In this document: positions 4,281-6,441 of the stretch, one piece after another
Layout of the letters: every line of letters begins with the position of its first letter
Numbering within the stretch: the first letter of the stretch is position 1
Origin: Paracoccaceae bacterium
GTDB lineage: Bacteria; Pseudomonadota; Alphaproteobacteria; Rhodobacterales; Rhodobacteraceae
NCBI GenBank assembly: GCA_011525185.1
Contig: WTIQ01000065.1
Span: forward strand, 1 to 6,441
DNA: 6,441 nucleotides
Reading direction: 5' to 3'
Made by a program: the position numbers and the translations under genes
The notes under the pieces: model-generated
Database searches by the model: none
What the model was told of the DNA's origin: nothing
The model's input: the letters and a program-made list of their open reading frames with translations, nothing else

Positions 4281-5984
4281 GGTGTTGGTTTTGAGCGCGG
4301 TCGTGGAAGTATGTACGACAGTTACCCTGTGTCTAGGGAGGAAGAGGAGGAAGAGAAGGAGCGGGAGGAGAGGAGTTTTCCTGATTACGGGCCTCCGAGT
4401 GTGCCTAGTCCCATTTTTGGTGATTCGTCTGATTCGTTAGGTGGGGATGATCGTCCTAGTTTTTCTGTTTCTGATTCTTCAGGAGGGGATAATTTTTCGA
4501 TGTTATCTCCAGAAGATGAGCGTCGTTACGCTCGTGAGGAGGTTAGCCCTTTTAGCGCGATTTATGATTTAAATCGTCAGTTGGACGCTGACTTAGCGTC
4601 TGAGGGCCGCAGACCTGTTTTGGGTGGTTTGTTTTCAAAAGAGCCGGGGTTTGGGACTTCAACGAATCGTTTTGAGGGTCTTTCTGGTATAAAGAATGTT
4701 TTAGTATCTGCGCTTGATCCTCTTGCTAGGGCTATAGATGCGCCTTCGTCTGCGATGCAGGGTTTAATTCCGCAAGAGGATATGTTGTCTGAGGGATTGG
4801 GTTCTGCTGGTTTTGCGACTTTGGGCGGTGGTGCTATTAATCAGCTTGCGAGGCGTTCTGATGGCACTGTTGATTATGATCCTGTAATTATGGGTGTTGA
4901 TGACGATTATGATCCCATTCCTAAGCCAGACAGGAATATTTTTAGTGGAGCTTTGGATTTTATAAAGGGTCAGAGTTTACCCAGTCCTAGAAATGAATCT
5001 GAAAGAATGGCTAGAGATATTCTTCGCTTGCGCCAAGAGGGAAGGGCTAACGAGGTTACAAAGGAGATGATGGCTGAGGCTGATCCTCAATATATGTTTG
5101 AAAATACGCCTCTTGATATGAGCGGTGAAGCGCGAATGCAGCGTTTGCGTGATATGGGTTTTGATACTGATACATTGTTGTATCATGGTACTAACAGAGA
5201 TTTTCCTTATTTTAAAGGAACTGGGAGCGGCATATTTGCTTCTGAAACTCCGGGTTTAGCGGACTCTTACATAGAACGTCCATACTTTGATTCATATGAA
5301 AATTATAATAAAAAAACTGAAACTTTCGGTTCTCCAGTAATGTATCCTGTTTTTGCCAAGCAGTCTGGTTTTTCTGATCCTTATTATAGAGATCCATATG
5401 AAATAGATGCAGATGGTAATTTATATCATTCAGTTCCCATTGAGAATTTACCGTCTGACATAAAGCCTGCTAATAATTACAGTTTTAATGTTAAAGACAC
5501 TGATTATATTCTTGATCGTATTATTGGTGTAGATGGGGCGGGAGCAAATTTTAGAAATATAAAAGACCCGGGTGGTTATGACGGTAGCGACTACAGGTAT
5601 CCCGGTGAAACTAAGTTAAGTCCAAGTTTTGTGCAAAGAAGAATGGAAGTTAATACACCGCAAACTGTTGTTGCGAGGGTTGATCCTACAATGATGAGAG
5701 GTTTGTTTTCTAGGGCTGATCCTGAGTTTGCTCATTTACCTAATTTAGTAGCAGCAAATCAATCAAAATCTGCTGGTTTGGGTTCCATAGCTGCTTCAGG
5801 TCAACAAAGACGCACTCCTGATGATATTCAGGATTATTTAGATTCTTTGAATAAAAGAGCGCCGATTAATGAGTTTGAGAATCAAAAGGCTCAAATGATT
5901 TCTGGTGGTCTTTCTGGAGGTAATCTTGAATTTGCTTTAAATAATTTGGCGCGGAGACTTGGCATTGAACGACCTGACAAGTGA
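4233..5984 (+). CDS. Polyvalent-type phage protein with C-terminal ADP-ribosyltransferase-like domain, 583 residues
   Basis: AAGGGG at 4222-4227 lies 5 bases before the ATG, one base after the previous stop. The N-terminus has IDKFF (5-9), FAEGG (12-16), an acidic charged run (35-47) and FPDYGPPSVPSP (49-60), motifs shared with the preceding protein. A glycine-rich, mildly hydrophobic segment lies at 185-203. At about 297-510 is an ART-like domain of the kind called ART-PolyVal: SGEARMQRLRDMGFDTDT (297-314), LYHGT with His318 (316-320), IFASETPGLADSY (334-346) and the C-terminal DPTMMRGLFSRADPE (484-498). Tyr317/His318 and Tyr346 fit the first two ART motifs; I cannot place the third (Glu) residue, so activity is uncertain. 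Such domains transfer ADP-ribose from NAD+ to targets. From residue 250 on, AGA and GAA codons rise sharply, suggesting domain acquisition. It may be a virion-delivered effector (inference). Confidence 0.85.
   Translation: MYNNIDKFFQGFAEGGGVGFERGRGSMYDSYPVSREEEEEEKEREERSFPDYGPPSVPSPIFGDSSDSLGGDDRPSFSVSDSSGGDNFSMLSPEDERRYAREEVSPFSAIYDLNRQLDADLASEGRRPVLGGLFSKEPGFGTSTNRFEGLSGIKNVLVSALDPLARAIDAPSSAMQGLIPQEDMLSEGLGSAGFATLGGGAINQLARRSDGTVDYDPVIMGVDDDYDPIPKPDRNIFSGALDFIKGQSLPSPRNESERMARDILRLRQEGRANEVTKEMMAEADPQYMFENTPLDMSGEARMQRLRDMGFDTDTLLYHGTNRDFPYFKGTGSGIFASETPGLADSYIERPYFDSYENYNKKTETFGSPVMYPVFAKQSGFSDPYYRDPYEIDADGNLYHSVPIENLPSDIKPANNYSFNVKDTDYILDRIIGVDGAGANFRNIKDPGGYDGSDYRYPGETKLSPSFVQRRMEVNTPQTVVARVDPTMMRGLFSRADPEFAHLPNLVAANQSKSAGLGSIAASGQQRRTPDDIQDYLDSLNKRAPINEFENQKAQMISGGLSGGNLEFALNNLARRLGIERPDK
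5953..5967 (+). promoter_or_regulatory. Ribosome binding site that sets the TTG start of the terminase
   Basis: GGAG at 5953-5956 stands 8 bases before TTG 5965-5967. The frame opens only after a TAA at 5938-5940, and its first ATG is at 6031, which would drop 22 residues and has no clear binding site. Another TTG at 5959 is too close to the GGAG. Both the site and the start lie inside the end of the upstream gene, which suggests translational coupling. Confidence 0.65.
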
Positions 5985-6441
5985 CTTTTCCAAGTATCTT
6001 ACGGATGAGGAGTTAGCCAAGGTTGCTCCTATGTTGGAGCGTTTACGGACGCTTGATAAACGTGCGGAGAAGCACGATAATTTTATGAGTTTTGTGAATC
6101 ATGTTTGGCCTCAGTTTATTGAGGGCAGGCATCACAAGATTTATGCTCAGAAGTTACAGGATGTTGCGGATGGCAAGATCAAGCGATTGATTATTAACAT
6201 GCCTCCGCGTCATACGAAGAGTGAGTTTGCGAGTTATCTGTTTCCCACTTGGTTGATGGGTAGGCGTCCTGATTTGAAGATTATTCAGGCAACTCACACG
6301 GCTGAGTTGGCTGTTGGCTTTGGTCGGAAGGTTAAGAACTTAATTGATAGTGAGGAGTTTCGAGATGTCTTCCCTAATGTCAGTCTTGCGTCAGATGCCA
6401 AGGCGAGTGGTCGCTGGAGCACAAATGGTGGTGGCGAGTAT
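5965..6441 (+). CDS. terL: Terminase large subunit, N-terminal ATPase part (cut by window end)
   Basis: This is the motor ATPase of phage DNA packaging, which cuts the concatemer and drives DNA into the prohead through the portal. The first 159 residues are present and the frame is still open at the right edge. Visible marks are a helical N-terminus (LTDEELAKVAPMLERLRTLD, 12-31), the adenine-binding-side region FIEGRHHKIYAQKLQ (51-65), the P-loop NMPPRHTKSEFASYLFPTWLMG (78-99), KIIQATHTAELAVGFGRKVK, starting at residue 106, and RWSTNGGGEY (150-159), which precedes the Walker B region in this family. The P-loop has Thr where the classic GK(S/T) motif has Gly (HTKS); related phage terminases share this as far as I recall. 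Walker B and the nuclease domain lie beyond the window. All ten Glu codons are GAG. It overlaps the upstream gene by 20 bases. No recognisable small subunit precedes it. Confidence 0.93.
   Translation, partial: MNDLTSDFSKYLTDEELAKVAPMLERLRTLDKRAEKHDNFMSFVNHVWPQFIEGRHHKIYAQKLQDVADGKIKRLIINMPPRHTKSEFASYLFPTWLMGRRPDLKIIQATHTAELAVGFGRKVKNLIDSEEFRDVFPNVSLASDAKASGRWSTNGGGEY

Overview
The window looks like part of a tailed double-stranded DNA bacteriophage genome or a closely related prophage. The main evidence is the start of a terminase large subunit gene at the right edge, preceded by tightly packed genes all on the + strand. Low-complexity phage-type proteins and a protein ending in an ADP-ribosyltransferase-like domain of the 'polyvalent protein' type support this. 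Codon style and protein types remind me of uncultured aquatic phages, but the host cannot be fixed from this sequence.

Left part (1-2040). A 100-residue gene of a recurring small phage family (3-305) is followed by a 317-base gene-free spacer. The spacer holds a CGGGCTT-type repeat cluster with G-quadruplex potential, a good intrinsic terminator, a 45-bp perfectly alternating pyrimidine/purine tract and two imperfect dyads. After it comes a two-gene unit: an unrecognised 94-residue protein (623-907) and, 2 bases later, a 356-residue Amidoligase_2-family protein with a probable C-terminal helix-turn-helix (910-1980). A strong terminator closes the unit at 2010-2038.

Junction (2041-2249). This gene-free stretch has a hairpin with an eight-C run, clustered GGGTCCC motifs and a sigma70-like promoter. 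It separates two regions with opposite codon habits. Glutamate is GAA in 19 of 24 cases in the amidoligase gene but in only 3 of 25 in the 422-residue gene downstream (hand counts).

Right part (2250-6441). Five genes run in one direction with short gaps or overlap: a 79-residue unknown, a Gly/Met/Pro-rich 136-residue protein, an acidic/proline-rich 422-residue protein, a 583-residue protein with a C-terminal ART-like domain, and the 5' part of the terminase large subunit (TTG start, overlapping its neighbour). The 422- and 583-residue proteins share short motifs (NYGPPS, FAEGG, IDRFF) and an exact 15-bp DNA repeat across their junction. The ART half of the 583-residue gene has different Glu and Arg codon use from everything around it, which suggests a swapped-in effector domain in a modular protein.

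Working picture (inference): the right part is a late packaging/virion transcription unit carrying a candidate effector that may enter the host with the DNA. The left part is an accessory unit whose amidoligase could modify a host or phage peptide or protein.
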